DNA of 64,000 nucleotides from the NCBI RefSeq assembly GCF_000203935.1, contig NC_008577.1, forward strand, positions 2,108,001-2,172,000. Reading direction: 5' to 3'. Positions 55,401-63,913 of the stretch are shown here, in pieces. This DNA is from Shewanella sp. ANA-3. GTDB lineage: Bacteria > Pseudomonadota > Gammaproteobacteria > Enterobacterales > Shewanellaceae. Position numbers and translations under genes: made by a program. Position 1 is the stretch's first letter. Each line of letters starts with the position of its first letter. The notes beneath the pieces are model-generated. The model saw only the letters and a list, made by a program, of their open reading frames with translations, ran no database searches and was not told where the DNA came from.

Positions 55401-55678
55401 GGGCAAATTTACCATTGCCGACTCATCCTTTTACGGTGCTACTACTCGCATTAATGAAAGATTGTCATCCAACCCTGCGTACAAAATCGAAAACAAATGC
55501 GATTTGGCCTTTTCCTGCCACCGATTTAGCAATCTGGAGTGAGGGCTTATCAACCATGCTCAATACCTTAGCGACCAGTACTGCTACTGAGGTGATAAAT
55601 AAGCTCAACGCGGCAAAATCTAGCAGTAGAGAATGTCAAAAGGTTCTTCAGCAATTATCTTTTTATCAAAAATTTTAA
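52481..55678 (+). CDS. HerA-like (DUF87) ATPase with serine/asparagine-rich linker
   Basis: A 1065-residue ATPase. Residues 1-220 form an unknown domain. Residues about 225-328 are a low-complexity linker rich in serine, asparagine, glycine and threonine. The HerA/FtsK-type domain follows: GVTGAGKTTTCLNLL (Walker A, about 512-526) and LIEEAHRLLAKPEPGDKARA (Walker B, near 748), then ADQIPAKLVADVIKNTHIKI. HerA proteins form hexameric DNA-translocating or remodelling motors and are central to several defence systems. A good AAGGAT precedes the ATG. The C-terminal 200 residues are helical and unrecognised. Confidence 0.85.
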   Translation: MSQEVITKFSDSIVGRSNILQHISCMPNPQFAQLPLSFPSSSLKLLRAEEINDENPSAYRLALANVYAALEHEDQIQFIYLLDVSLEGVALYFGVNQLTSAIDGPGHESLKNLRGALEGQLPGINLSRLEGIEPLMARLQASKHKGVVLGIPTGKSQDQDSNEEDYQGIERLVRTLLSGSGSDSGSINSANWQMVVVTQPLTRKDARVYLDDAYELASELSIQVKTSVQAGSNNNEQKGNSFSEGTSDSTNTGRTDTRGKNDGVSQSKNIGKSSNDNSSSNHSSGTSSCDTQGKNWGTNTSVADTKGSSHSTSINETYNLNRSAGSNIGLTKEVTDKRAQHLLDHIEKSLIPRLQKGVTKGLFGTAIYLAADTPSSYRRLKNTVCSTYQGGEITVSPLEVVDLNETSAAQLLQLPTLKQSLNYRNSLFHSITSSHESQFATLLTCDELAMVAGLPRHELPGLRRRKTVEFIVDLPRVKADDALKLGAVIDRGRKQHTNSINLNKADFNKHIFVTGVTGAGKTTTCLNLLIESALPFLVIEPAKTEYRALHQHMPNQVAYYRPNGDQHRSLRLNPFALVHPKQHIRSHASFLRNVFAAIFPMEASMPFLVEQAIVRAYEEKGWDLTDNTCFCCDDPFAPAAQAWPTMGDMIRQLDQLIPEQGMGKEFEEKYRGSLVSRLTSLTHGVLGDILNVPQSLKVNALLDNKVVIELEEIKDGEGKALMMALLLGAVSEAIRYRHGKDSTFRHLTLIEEAHRLLAKPEPGDKARAMAVDAFADLLAEVRKYGEGLIIADQIPAKLVADVIKNTHIKIVHRLFAEDDRRAMGEAMMMDEAQRDYLPNLATGEAVIFCGGWHGPAHGAIRADLAQTDGDPLSEDDINQLAVNQLWQERARYYPALTHLGWLTQEEQKLSFADFVRTGRKALNILLELTPSILGTSSITELKQLKLSEALIQWLEKWQPIAALNPVNQDEWSRGANLPLPTHPFTVLLLALMKDCHPTLRTKSKTNAIWPFPATDLAIWSEGLSTMLNTLATSTATEVINKLNAAKSSSRECQKVLQQLSFYQKF

Positions 55679-55695
55679 TTAATAGGAGCGTCATT

Positions 55696-56388
55696 ATGGG
55701 ATTTATTAGCTTTGTGAGTACTGCCATTAGTTCTGCCTGCAGCACTATTGGCAGTGCGTTGAGTTCGTTTGCCAGTGGTTTAGGTCCTGTGCTGAGCACT
55801 ATAGCGACTCATTTACCCAAACTCGGCGAGGCACTCGGACAGTTTGCGAACAACTTTTTACAAGCAGTAGGGATTTTAAAGCCAGACGAAGACGTAAAGC
55901 AGTTGGGGGAGCGAGCGCTGCAAGCCGCGCAGGATGGGATCACACCTGAAGAGTTTGATGATTTTGACGATTACGTTGAAGCACTGCGTAACTTTGAAAT
56001 TGATCCTGATAAAGCCAAAAATCGCAATGATGTCGAAAGGCTCGTTGTAGGCCTTGGTGTAGGCTCCTTTGGATTAGAAAAAAAGTTTGATGTAGCCCCT
56101 GGCTCATTGTCTGCTATCTGGCTTTTACCTGTGGCAAACCCAGAATTTTTTACTGTTAATCGAATGGATTCGTTACTTCAGCAAGGTAAGTTAAGCGGTG
56201 ATGTTTTTAGTTATCTTGAACGTAAACTCAGTGCGGGCGATGCTTACCGCATGGAAGAAGGTATGGCAGATGCCTTAGTCAATAGCAGTGGGGTTGAGAG
56301 TAAAGAAGCGCTATTTGCAGCTCTTGATAAAGCTAGTGATAACTGGCACAGCATAAATGACAGTGCAGATAATATCGACAAGGAATAA
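55696..56388 (+). CDS. unknown protein with an amphipathic hydrophobic N-terminus, 230 residues
   Basis: Starts MGFISFVSTAISSACSTIGS and stays rich in alanine, serine, glycine and leucine for about 60 residues, with charged residues largely absent: it looks like a membrane-seeking or amphipathic helix region. The rest is acidic and helical (PEEFDDFDDYVEALRNFEID). TAGGAGC precedes the ATG, 17 bases after the HerA-like gene. It shares the MGF start with the next small gene. A membrane-active role is a possibility only. Confidence 0.6.
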   Translation: MGFISFVSTAISSACSTIGSALSSFASGLGPVLSTIATHLPKLGEALGQFANNFLQAVGILKPDEDVKQLGERALQAAQDGITPEEFDDFDDYVEALRNFEIDPDKAKNRNDVERLVVGLGVGSFGLEKKFDVAPGSLSAIWLLPVANPEFFTVNRMDSLLQQGKLSGDVFSYLERKLSAGDAYRMEEGMADALVNSSGVESKEALFAALDKASDNWHSINDSADNIDKE

Positions 56389-56390
56389 AA

Positions 56391-56594
56391 ATGGGATTTT
56401 TTAGCTCAATTTCCAGCGCGCTTTCGCAGATAAATGCAGCGGACAAACCTGAAACCCAAAAAGACGCACTGTTTGCAGACTTTGATGAAACCGTCGCAAA
56501 GCTTCAGCAATTTGATCTTGAAGCCTTTGAAGACAATGACAATAACAATGACAAGTTAAGATCGCCAGATCCCCAATCAAGAATAAAAGAATAG
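56391..56594 (+). CDS. small acidic protein, 67 residues
   Basis: Begins MGFFSSISSALSQINA, which resembles the start of the preceding protein, then an acidic stretch (DETVAKLQQFDLEAFEDND). It starts two bases after the previous stop, and AAGGAA overlaps that stop codon, so translation is coupled. It may be a short homologue or antagonist of its neighbour. Confidence 0.6.
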   Translation: MGFFSSISSALSQINAADKPETQKDALFADFDETVAKLQQFDLEAFEDNDNNNDKLRSPDPQSRIKE

Positions 56595-56598
56595 GCCA

Positions 56599-57444
56599 AT
56601 GACAACTCATCAACTTAGCCAGATAACATCTGTGATCATTTTTTGGGTACAAGACCACCTTGCCGCTTGGGCGCTCAGCGCTAATCAAGTTCCAGTTGAA
56701 CTCCCTATCGAGGAGGAAAAGCAATGGTTAGCTTGTTCTAATGGGGAACGGCTTTCCCAAGCACTTGCCGATATAGATTTACGTCTTGGGGGAAATTATC
56801 CTTTGCAACTAATTTACGATACTAAGAGTCAGTCAACCCTAGAGGCAGCGCTGCCTAAGTTGCTAGTTCAATTGTCTAAGCGTGGTTGGCAGATTCTGTC
56901 CTATGAGCACTTAGCCAAACGTTGTGCTTTGACTATTAATGCCGAGCTACCCAAAAGAAGCTTGGTCGCTGAGTTGCTCCTCCCCATGTTGCTTGCTACA
57001 GATAACACCACTGAGCGCCAGAGGTTACAGGCGGCGACTCATCGCGAGCATGAAGCACTCACACAGCAACTACAGTGGGATAGAGAACAAATCATGAAGG
57101 AGAATGAACGGTTAGTGGCTCAAAATGCCATACTACGTCGTGTAGATACAGAGCAGTTGATGAGTTACTTGCCCGCATTATTTCCTCGGGTATTTACCGT
57201 TATCGACGGGAATGAGCTGGCTTTATTAGCAGGACGGATAGAGCCCTTTAAAATCGCAAACCCTTACCCTGAACCGAGTCAAGAAACTCTCTACCAATTG
57301 CAGCGACAATTTAAAGCCCTACCAATAGACATTCAGCGCCAAATTGTCGGTTTTGTTTCAAGATTACCGCAGCGGCAGCAATTAACGCCGCGTCCTGAAA
57401 TACGTAGCCTGATAGAGCAACTAGAGGCGGATAAACATGCCTGA
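56599..57444 (+). CDS. unknown helical protein, 281 residues
   Basis: An unrecognised soluble protein. Residues 1-140 form a globular part; a charged coiled coil lies near 145-175 (HREHEALTQQLQWDREQIMK), and the C-terminal part is FPRVFTVIDGNELALLAG through RQIVGFVSRLPQRQQL. The arrangement, a coiled coil leading to a small domain next to an Hsp70-like gene, recalls nucleotide-exchange factors such as GrpE, but I cannot support homology. The stop overlaps the next start by 8 bases. Confidence 0.55.
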   Translation: MTTHQLSQITSVIIFWVQDHLAAWALSANQVPVELPIEEEKQWLACSNGERLSQALADIDLRLGGNYPLQLIYDTKSQSTLEAALPKLLVQLSKRGWQILSYEHLAKRCALTINAELPKRSLVAELLLPMLLATDNTTERQRLQAATHREHEALTQQLQWDREQIMKENERLVAQNAILRRVDTEQLMSYLPALFPRVFTVIDGNELALLAGRIEPFKIANPYPEPSQETLYQLQRQFKALPIDIQRQIVGFVSRLPQRQQLTPRPEIRSLIEQLEADKHA

Positions 57445-58396
57445 TCACCAAGAAGAAAACACTTTTGTGCATTTAACCCTTGATGAACAAAAGCGCTTAG
57501 ATGAACTCAGTTACAGCTGGGCTAAAGAGGATATAAGCTTTTTTTCGGGTAGCCCGAAGTTAAGCGTGTTTGACTTAAAACTGTTGCTCTTGCATTTTGC
57601 ACCCTTAAAAAGTTTGATCCAGCAGCTTGCCCACCAGACACATAGCAACACATCCGATAATACTGATGCCGGCAGCAGCTTTACTGCTAATAGCACATTA
57701 GCCGCAGATACTTCCTTAACAGCGGCGCATAGTTTGCCAACTGCCTTGGTGGATCTACAAGCTCTTAAGCATCAGTTATCGCAGGCACATGGGGCCAATA
57801 GCCAACTCGTGCAGCAGTTGCAACAACTTCAATCGGAGCTTGACGAGCAACAGAATAAAAATCTCACATTAGAAAATGCGTTAACGTCGGCTACCGCAAA
57901 ACTAAAGCACTTAGAAGCTCAATATCAACAAGCCCAACAGGCCTTAACGGCTGCTTCCAAAGCATTAAGCCACCCGGTGCAAAATATCCTCAGGCAAGAC
58001 TTAAGCTTAAGTACCGATTTGGGCCTTAATGCATCCGGCGGCGCAGAGCCTTCAAGTACAGATTTAATTAGCACAGTTGCGGTAATGTCCCAACTCGATA
58101 GTGTTAAACGCTTATGGGACTTACTGAAAGATCGCTGCGAACAGCAAAATAGAGCCGCCAGCCAAGCCGAGGCCCAATTGCTTGCGACTGCACTTGGCTG
58201 GCATAACCACAACTGGCAGCAAAAGCCCTATCAGCTCTTTGAGCCAACGATGGGACAGAGTTTTGATTTTAACCAACAGCAGCGCGCAGCCTTCAGCCAA
58301 CCGATTGGAGAAACAGTAAAAACGGTGGTGCTTCCTGGGATAAGAGATCATGCGGGGCGATTACTTAAAAAAGCCTTAGTTATCACCACACCCTAG
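57437..58396 (+). CDS. coiled-coil protein, 319 residues
   Basis: Has a conserved-looking N-terminus (FVHLTLDEQKRLDELSYSWA), a threonine/serine/asparagine-rich stretch (about residues 70-100), a long coiled coil (LKHQLSQAHGANSQLVQQLQ and on to about 180), and a C-terminal globular end (GETVKTVVLPGIRDHAGRLL). It overlaps the 281-residue gene by 8 bases. Its final segment could bind the Hsp70-like partner encoded next. Not assignable to a family. Confidence 0.55.
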   Translation: MPDHQEENTFVHLTLDEQKRLDELSYSWAKEDISFFSGSPKLSVFDLKLLLLHFAPLKSLIQQLAHQTHSNTSDNTDAGSSFTANSTLAADTSLTAAHSLPTALVDLQALKHQLSQAHGANSQLVQQLQQLQSELDEQQNKNLTLENALTSATAKLKHLEAQYQQAQQALTAASKALSHPVQNILRQDLSLSTDLGLNASGGAEPSSTDLISTVAVMSQLDSVKRLWDLLKDRCEQQNRAASQAEAQLLATALGWHNHNWQQKPYQLFEPTMGQSFDFNQQQRAAFSQPIGETVKTVVLPGIRDHAGRLLKKALVITTP

Positions 58397-58519
58397 CGAT
58401 TTTGATATAGCAGACAGACGCTCATAATTGCATTTGGCCGAAACATTCGCTTTATTTAATGCAATGCTACAGTCTCTTACGAGCGTTAACTGCTAGATTC
58501 TATTACGGATAATAGCAAT

Positions 58520-61438
58520 ATGACTCAACACCAACCTAAACAGCATTTACAGTCGCAAGAAACTAACTCGAATCATTCCAGCGGTGTGTGTGGTAAATCG
58601 AGCCCTAAAACAGCCACAAATTTTATTCAACATTTTAATGATGAGCTGGCCGATTTCACTGAATCTTTAGCAACTGAGCGGTTTTGGCATATTTGCCCCC
58701 TTGGTAGTAACGAACCTTGTGGACTATTCGATACCCAAATGGGCTTAAAACATCCGCCAATTGTTACTTATCAACAGTTTTTTTCCGCGAATGCTTTTGT
58801 ATTGGTCAAGGACAAACATGGGAATTCTGCAAGATTTCATACTCAGCGCAAGCTGTTATGGTCATGGGGGCATAGCTCAAACCTGATAAAGGGTTACCTA
58901 GATACGCTTAAAATCGAAGCTGCAAAGTTTCGAATCCTTGGATTAGATAAATGGTGTGTACCTAAAACGTCCGATTTCAAACAATTTGCCCAAAGTAACG
59001 CAAACCCTGACGTAACGGGGAAGAGAATATTAAAGCAAAACGACTGGATGACCCGAGAGTATCGAGTTGGGCTTGAAAATTGGGATTTATATCCTACGGA
59101 TTATTATGAGGGATATCTGTATGCTTGCAACTCCGCATGGCAATCCCTTAGTTTTTCTCAAATAGCTATATTTATCATTGAACATCAATGCACATTACTC
59201 ACTATCGATAAACAACAAAGTGAGCTTTTTGTAGCTGATAGAAATTGGCAAGATCTAGACCACGAGCAACTACTTATCACCCTCAATGAACAGGGGGTTT
59301 ATTTACGCGGCGTTAATCAAGATCAATGTTTAACGAGTCCGATTAGTATGCTGAATGGATTAGATTGGCGACCTTGCCGTTTACCTAAACTAGAAAAGGC
59401 GAGGTTAACCGATCTCAATAAAGGCTTATGGGAATTGTGGGACTGTGACCCCGAGACACTGGCTAAGCATAAGTTGGTAGCTCGTAATCCCAAGCAGGAT
59501 GTTAAATTGCACAATGTGGCAATCGATTTTGGTACGAGTAGCACTGTGGTTGCCTATTGCGACCAACATGGCGCTCGGCAGTTACTTCGCATTGGCGTGC
59601 GGGATTTTTACCAGCAACCAGAAGCCACCCACTATGAAAACCCCACAGTATTAGAAATATTGGATTTTGAGCGCTTCAGGGCAATCTGGCAACGCCAAAC
59701 TTACCGGCCAGAGCTTGATTGGAACTGGTTACATACCTCCCATGAGGCACAGGAAAGCTTTAGAAATAACCCAGGCGATACTGGAGTGCTTGCCAGAATT
59801 TTACCGCGTATTAAGCAGTGGGCTATGCGTTCAGATAAGCAACTGCTGCGGTTAACTGACTACCAAGGCCATGAATTGACCCTCGCGGCATTAACAGAAC
59901 GTAACCCTGTGCGTGGTCAGGCGATGGAGGTGAGCACTGCCGATCCCTTTGATCCGGTCGAGCTATATGCTTGGTATTTAGGGATGACCATCAACTGGCG
60001 TGAGCGTGGCTTGTATCTTAAATACCACCTGACGTTCCCAACAAAATATGAGCGCGCGACTAAAGATAAAATCCTTGCCAGTTTCCGCCGAGGCTTACAG
60101 CGTAGCTTGCCAAGCACGTTAGTGTCTCAAAATGAAATTTTTAGGGACTTTGAAGTAAAAGAATTGGCATCAGAGCCGGCAGCTTATGCCGCTGCGGCGT
60201 TACATCATTTAGCATCTCAAGACGCTGAGGATACTAGTGCTGTGCTTAATGGCGATAGCCGTTACATTAAACCTAAGTTAACCGATGATGGTGTTGCCTA
60301 TGCGGTATTTGATTTTGGCGGTGGTACAACCGACTTTGACTTTGGTATTTGGCGCTGGGCAACGGATGTCGAGGAGGATGAAGGTTATGAGCAAGTATTT
60401 GAGTCGCTTCATTCATCGGGGGATAATTTTTTAGGTGGCGAAAACTTACTCGAACACCTTGTTTATGAGACCTTTAAAGACAATTTAGACATTTGCCGTG
60501 AATATAAGCTCCCCTTTACTCGGCCCCTTGATGGCAAATTCTTTAGCGGCGATGAAGTTTTTGCCCAACAAACTCAAGCGGCGCAAACTAACTCTGTATT
60601 ACTCGGAACAAAGTTACGCCCATTTATGGAGAATGCTGATAGCCACCTTGAATCTCAAGTTTCCATAGATTTGCTTAATATGGATGGGCAGAAAGTTAAG
60701 AGTGAGATTAGTTTTGATGTTCAAAAGTTAGATGTCTTGTTATTTAATCGAATTAAAGAAGGTTTACGTGCCTTTTTAGTAGAATTAGACCATGTAGTTG
60801 AACAATTAGGTCCAAGGCCTATACATTTACTATTGGCAGGGAATGGTAGCCGGTCAAGGCATATTACCGCGTTGGTTGAGAATGAAAGTGATGAATGGGA
60901 CGCATTGCTTGAAGAGGTATTTCAAGGCAGAAGTCCAACATTAGTTATTCATCCTCCTTTGGCGGTAAACCAAGATAATTTGCATGCACCAACGGCTAAA
61001 ACTGGGGTTGCACTCGGTTTGTTGCGACTTTGCCCTGGTGAGAAAGTAAAACTTATTAATAAGATTAGAACAGAAAGCCATGATGAAGCGCCATTTCGCT
61101 ATTATTTGGGCGGTATTCGTCGTGGACAATTTACGCCGCAGTTGGCCCCCTCTAGTGATTATCAACAGTGGCAATTGTTGGGTAGTATGCCTCAGCAGGT
61201 TTTTAAGCTGTGTTACAGTGTGAGTCCGAAAGCTAAAGTGGGCATGCAAGAAGGGGATCCTGAGTTATTGATCCACAGACTTGATTTTCCTGCTGCGCCA
61301 TCTGGAACGAAACTTTTTGTCCGTGCAATTCATCCCTGTATTGTAGAATTAGCAGCGGTAAGCGAAGAGGCTTTGCTTGAATCAGATATTATTAGTCGTA
61401 TGAAACTGGATCTTGAAACGGGATTGATAACCTCGTAA
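58520..61438 (+). CDS. actin/Hsp70-fold ATPase, large, with unknown N-terminal domain
   Basis: A 972-residue protein. The first 330 residues are an unrecognised domain (TERFWHICPLGSNEPCG through FFSANAFVLVK). The actin-like ATPase follows: AIDFGTSSTVVAYCDQHG (phosphate-1, about 333-350), AVFDFGGGTTDFDFG (phosphate-2, about 594-608) and IHLLLAGNGSRSRHI (adenosine site, about 768-782). All three Hsp70/actin fold signatures are intact. Unlike DnaK, it has a large N-terminal extension and a long insertion between the phosphate motifs. It follows the coiled-coil gene after 123 bases. A chaperone-like or cytoskeletal switch controlling the HerA motor is a reasonable guess. Confidence 0.8.
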   Translation: MTQHQPKQHLQSQETNSNHSSGVCGKSSPKTATNFIQHFNDELADFTESLATERFWHICPLGSNEPCGLFDTQMGLKHPPIVTYQQFFSANAFVLVKDKHGNSARFHTQRKLLWSWGHSSNLIKGYLDTLKIEAAKFRILGLDKWCVPKTSDFKQFAQSNANPDVTGKRILKQNDWMTREYRVGLENWDLYPTDYYEGYLYACNSAWQSLSFSQIAIFIIEHQCTLLTIDKQQSELFVADRNWQDLDHEQLLITLNEQGVYLRGVNQDQCLTSPISMLNGLDWRPCRLPKLEKARLTDLNKGLWELWDCDPETLAKHKLVARNPKQDVKLHNVAIDFGTSSTVVAYCDQHGARQLLRIGVRDFYQQPEATHYENPTVLEILDFERFRAIWQRQTYRPELDWNWLHTSHEAQESFRNNPGDTGVLARILPRIKQWAMRSDKQLLRLTDYQGHELTLAALTERNPVRGQAMEVSTADPFDPVELYAWYLGMTINWRERGLYLKYHLTFPTKYERATKDKILASFRRGLQRSLPSTLVSQNEIFRDFEVKELASEPAAYAAAALHHLASQDAEDTSAVLNGDSRYIKPKLTDDGVAYAVFDFGGGTTDFDFGIWRWATDVEEDEGYEQVFESLHSSGDNFLGGENLLEHLVYETFKDNLDICREYKLPFTRPLDGKFFSGDEVFAQQTQAAQTNSVLLGTKLRPFMENADSHLESQVSIDLLNMDGQKVKSEISFDVQKLDVLLFNRIKEGLRAFLVELDHVVEQLGPRPIHLLLAGNGSRSRHITALVENESDEWDALLEEVFQGRSPTLVIHPPLAVNQDNLHAPTAKTGVALGLLRLCPGEKVKLINKIRTESHDEAPFRYYLGGIRRGQFTPQLAPSSDYQQWQLLGSMPQQVFKLCYSVSPKAKVGMQEGDPELLIHRLDFPAAPSGTKLFVRAIHPCIVELAAVSEEALLESDIISRMKLDLETGLITS

Positions 61439-61548
61439 CGGTGTGTTTGATTAAAATCGTTATTTCGACATGTTATGGCTTATTTATGACCAAATTGGAT
61501 CATATATAAGCCTGTTAATAAGGTAAAGATCGTTAAGGATCAATAGCA

Positions 61549-62193
61549 ATGGATTTTGTACAGCTAAAAAATCAACAAAGGATATTACGTGAACAGTCTC
61601 CGACCAATCTCAACTTGCGAGTTCATCGAGCGTTAAGCTGGTTGCAAAGAGCTTAAATGGCGGATGATGACGATGGTTGTTTTATCTTTCTCTGGATAGC
61701 ATTTAATGCTGCTTATGCTACTGAGATTGATGAACGATTTAAGTTGTCAGAACAAGAATCTTTTAAAGGTTTTTTAGAGAAGTTGTGCGAGTTAGATAAA
61801 CAAAAACAGATAGATCTGTTAGTTTGGCGGGAGTTTTCGGGGAGTATCCGTATCTTACTTGATACCCCGTTTGTGCTACAAAGTTTTTGGGATTTTCATA
61901 GCGGTAAAATAACTGAAGACAAATGGAAAGAGCGGCTTCAACAAGGTAAAAAGATGGCGAGCCACGCCTTGTCGAGTGGTAATACTCCTATTTTGCTTGG
62001 TGTTATTTTTAACCGCCTCTATACGATGCGCAACCAATTAATCCATGGTGGCGCAACATGGAATAGCTCTGTTAATCGCAAGCAACTTAAAGATTCCGCT
62101 AGTTTACTCAGCAAGCTTGTGCCTTTGATTATAGAGATCATGATGACTCATCCTGAAACACTTTGGGGAGATGCATGCTATCCTGGGGTATAA
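61549..62193 (+). pseudogene. HEPN-domain protein gene interrupted by one stop codon
   Basis: A single frame runs from the ATG at 61549 (AAGGAT upstream) through 35 codons (...NLRVHRALSWLQRA), then TAA at 61654-61656, then ATG and 178 more codons. The second part has the family segment FIFLWIAFNAAYATEIDERF and the HEPN box RNQLIHGGATW (RX4H), so this is a 214-residue HEPN protein split by one base change (GAA to TAA is a simple route). Re-initiation at TAAATG could still make the C-terminal 178 residues, with the catalytic box. Possible RNase effector of the cluster upstream. Confidence 0.7.
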
Positions 62194-62305
62194 AGGTTAG
62201 GCGCACAGTCGATGAATTGCTACATGGTCAATTCATAGTCATGCATTCTTACTCGGAAATAAGCGCTTGGTTTAGATGAGGTTACGTACACAAGCATTTT
62301 GTGAT

Positions 62306-62587
62306 TTACCAACCCAAATCGGATCTTGAAGTCAGTTCTTGGATATTGGTGATGTTGCCATCGGCTTCGGTGAATGGAAAGCCTGTGGACAGTTCTATCC
62401 CTAATGCATAAGCATCGCAGCATGGGCAAATAGCATAAAAATCCTTCCCCTTTGCTAACACACTCTCTGGAATCGATTTAATCGACGGGCGCAGCTCTAG
62501 TATCTCGAGCAATGTCTGATGGTTAATGTCTACTCGGGGAGTACTACACACTTTGCAACTATCACCCACTTTCAAATATCGTGTCAT
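62306..62587 (-). CDS. small cysteine-rich protein, 93 residues
   Basis: Has two CxxC pairs (CKVC near residue 11 and CPCC near 54-57) plus a further cysteine, likely a structural zinc site, with an acidic C-terminus (ADGNITNIQELTSRSD). It lies 42 bases downstream of the phosphoesterase gene on the same strand and starts with the same MTR. Family not recognised. Confidence 0.6.
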   Translation of the reverse strand: MTRYLKVGDSCKVCSTPRVDINHQTLLEILELRPSIKSIPESVLAKGKDFYAICPCCDAYALGIELSTGFPFTEADGNITNIQELTSRSDLGW

Positions 62588-62629
62588 ATCTATTTCCCTA
62601 ATTAAGAAGTTATTGATGTATCTCTGCGC

Positions 62630-63913
62630 TCAATCCAGCTCTGAATTCATCACCAGCTGTAAGCGCTTGGCTAATCGGTCTGCAGCGTCAGACTCCAACT
62701 CCTGATTGAAATAGCTTTTGGTTATACCCATCAAATAGCAGGATAACTCCTCCCAGCTTGCTTGTTGACCCAAAGTAGCCAAAGGGGTTATATAGTTGTC
62801 ATATTCGTCATGGCACTCATCGAATCCGTTGACGAAGGCTGGATCCCAATGGTTCAGCAGACACTGACGAATCTCCTCGCATTTTTCTGACTTTAATAGT
62901 ACAGGGTTATAGCGATCGGCAAGCTGGTCAAATAACACCCTCATCTCTGCTACTCCCTTCTGACCAAACTCCATGTCGCTTAAGTAGCTAAAGTTGCGCT
63001 CATGCAACTGATTCGACGTCTCATCATGCCACCAGCTGTAAGCTACCAGCTCTCCTTGTACACTGGCCGCGTTGTAATCGACACATACTACCTTACCGCT
63101 GAGTGGTGTAGGGAGTCCTGCTAGAGTGTAGTGACCAATAACAACTGGTGTCTCGATTATCTGATTGCAATGTTCATCAGCCAGTGAAATAGGGGGGATA
63201 CGATTGACCATATTGGGCTGTACTTGGGCTATATCTCTATAGGTTTTAGCCTCTTCACTCCACCATTTAATTCGGACTTTGTGACGCTCTGTACCCGTGT
63301 TATCCTGGAAGCTATAACCCTGCGGTAATGCTAACTCTGGACCCTTGAGCAAGATTTCACATAGATGATATAGCTCGTGCCGCTCGTCGAAGGCATTAGG
63401 CCAATGCTCAATCTTCAAGCTGTTATCCTCGTTGAGGTATGGCAGAATCCTTTGGATAGACAGTTCATGCCAGCAAGCATGAATAGCCCTGACATGACCA
63501 AAGTCATAAAAAAGAGGTAGCTTTATAAACCAGTCGATCCAAGTTTTATGAAGATCACTTCCCTCGTCCACATCTTGAAGGAAACGCTGATGCTGTTTGC
63601 GGTTGTTGTCATTGTGGCGGCGAAGCGGCAAGCCTGTCTCTGGGTGCTTTAGTGCCCAACCAACGGCATTAAATTCATGGTTCCCCATCAAGCAACATGC
63701 GAGTCCCTGATCGCATAGATCCTTGACCAAGGTTAAAACCCCTTGATGATCGATTCCGACTTCGTGGCCGTTATCGATCAGATCGCCGATGAAAACAAGG
63801 TGGCGACGTTCTTGAAGCGGATCAGCAATAAAATCGAGATGCTCGAGCAGTGCACGAAGTTTTCCGTCTTGCCCATGAATATCACCGATAAAAATCAAAT
63901 CTTGTCGCGTCAT
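62630..63913 (-). CDS. calcineurin-like metallophosphoesterase
   Basis: A 427-residue phosphoesterase. The dimetal motifs are FIGDIHGQDGKL, FIGDLIDNGHEVG, MGNHEFNAVGW, and later VIGHYTLAGLPTPLSG, in the order of the serine/threonine phosphatase or Ap4A-hydrolase group. Residues past 280 form an extra domain of unknown type. Likely hydrolyses phosphoesters of proteins or dinucleotides. The start ATG is preceded by TGGTGAG. It shares its operon with the cysteine-rich gene. The next genes lie beyond the window. Confidence 0.85.
   Translation of the reverse strand: MTRQDLIFIGDIHGQDGKLRALLEHLDFIADPLQERRHLVFIGDLIDNGHEVGIDHQGVLTLVKDLCDQGLACCLMGNHEFNAVGWALKHPETGLPLRRHNDNNRKQHQRFLQDVDEGSDLHKTWIDWFIKLPLFYDFGHVRAIHACWHELSIQRILPYLNEDNSLKIEHWPNAFDERHELYHLCEILLKGPELALPQGYSFQDNTGTERHKVRIKWWSEEAKTYRDIAQVQPNMVNRIPPISLADEHCNQIIETPVVIGHYTLAGLPTPLSGKVVCVDYNAASVQGELVAYSWWHDETSNQLHERNFSYLSDMEFGQKGVAEMRVLFDQLADRYNPVLLKSEKCEEIRQCLLNHWDPAFVNGFDECHDEYDNYITPLATLGQQASWEELSCYLMGITKSYFNQELESDAADRLAKRLQLVMNSELD

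Noticed and set aside
47072..55678. A brxL gene among the genes after pglZ
   Set aside because: None of the proteins shows a Lon-type protease domain; the HerA-like ATPase has a different nucleotide-binding fold pattern.
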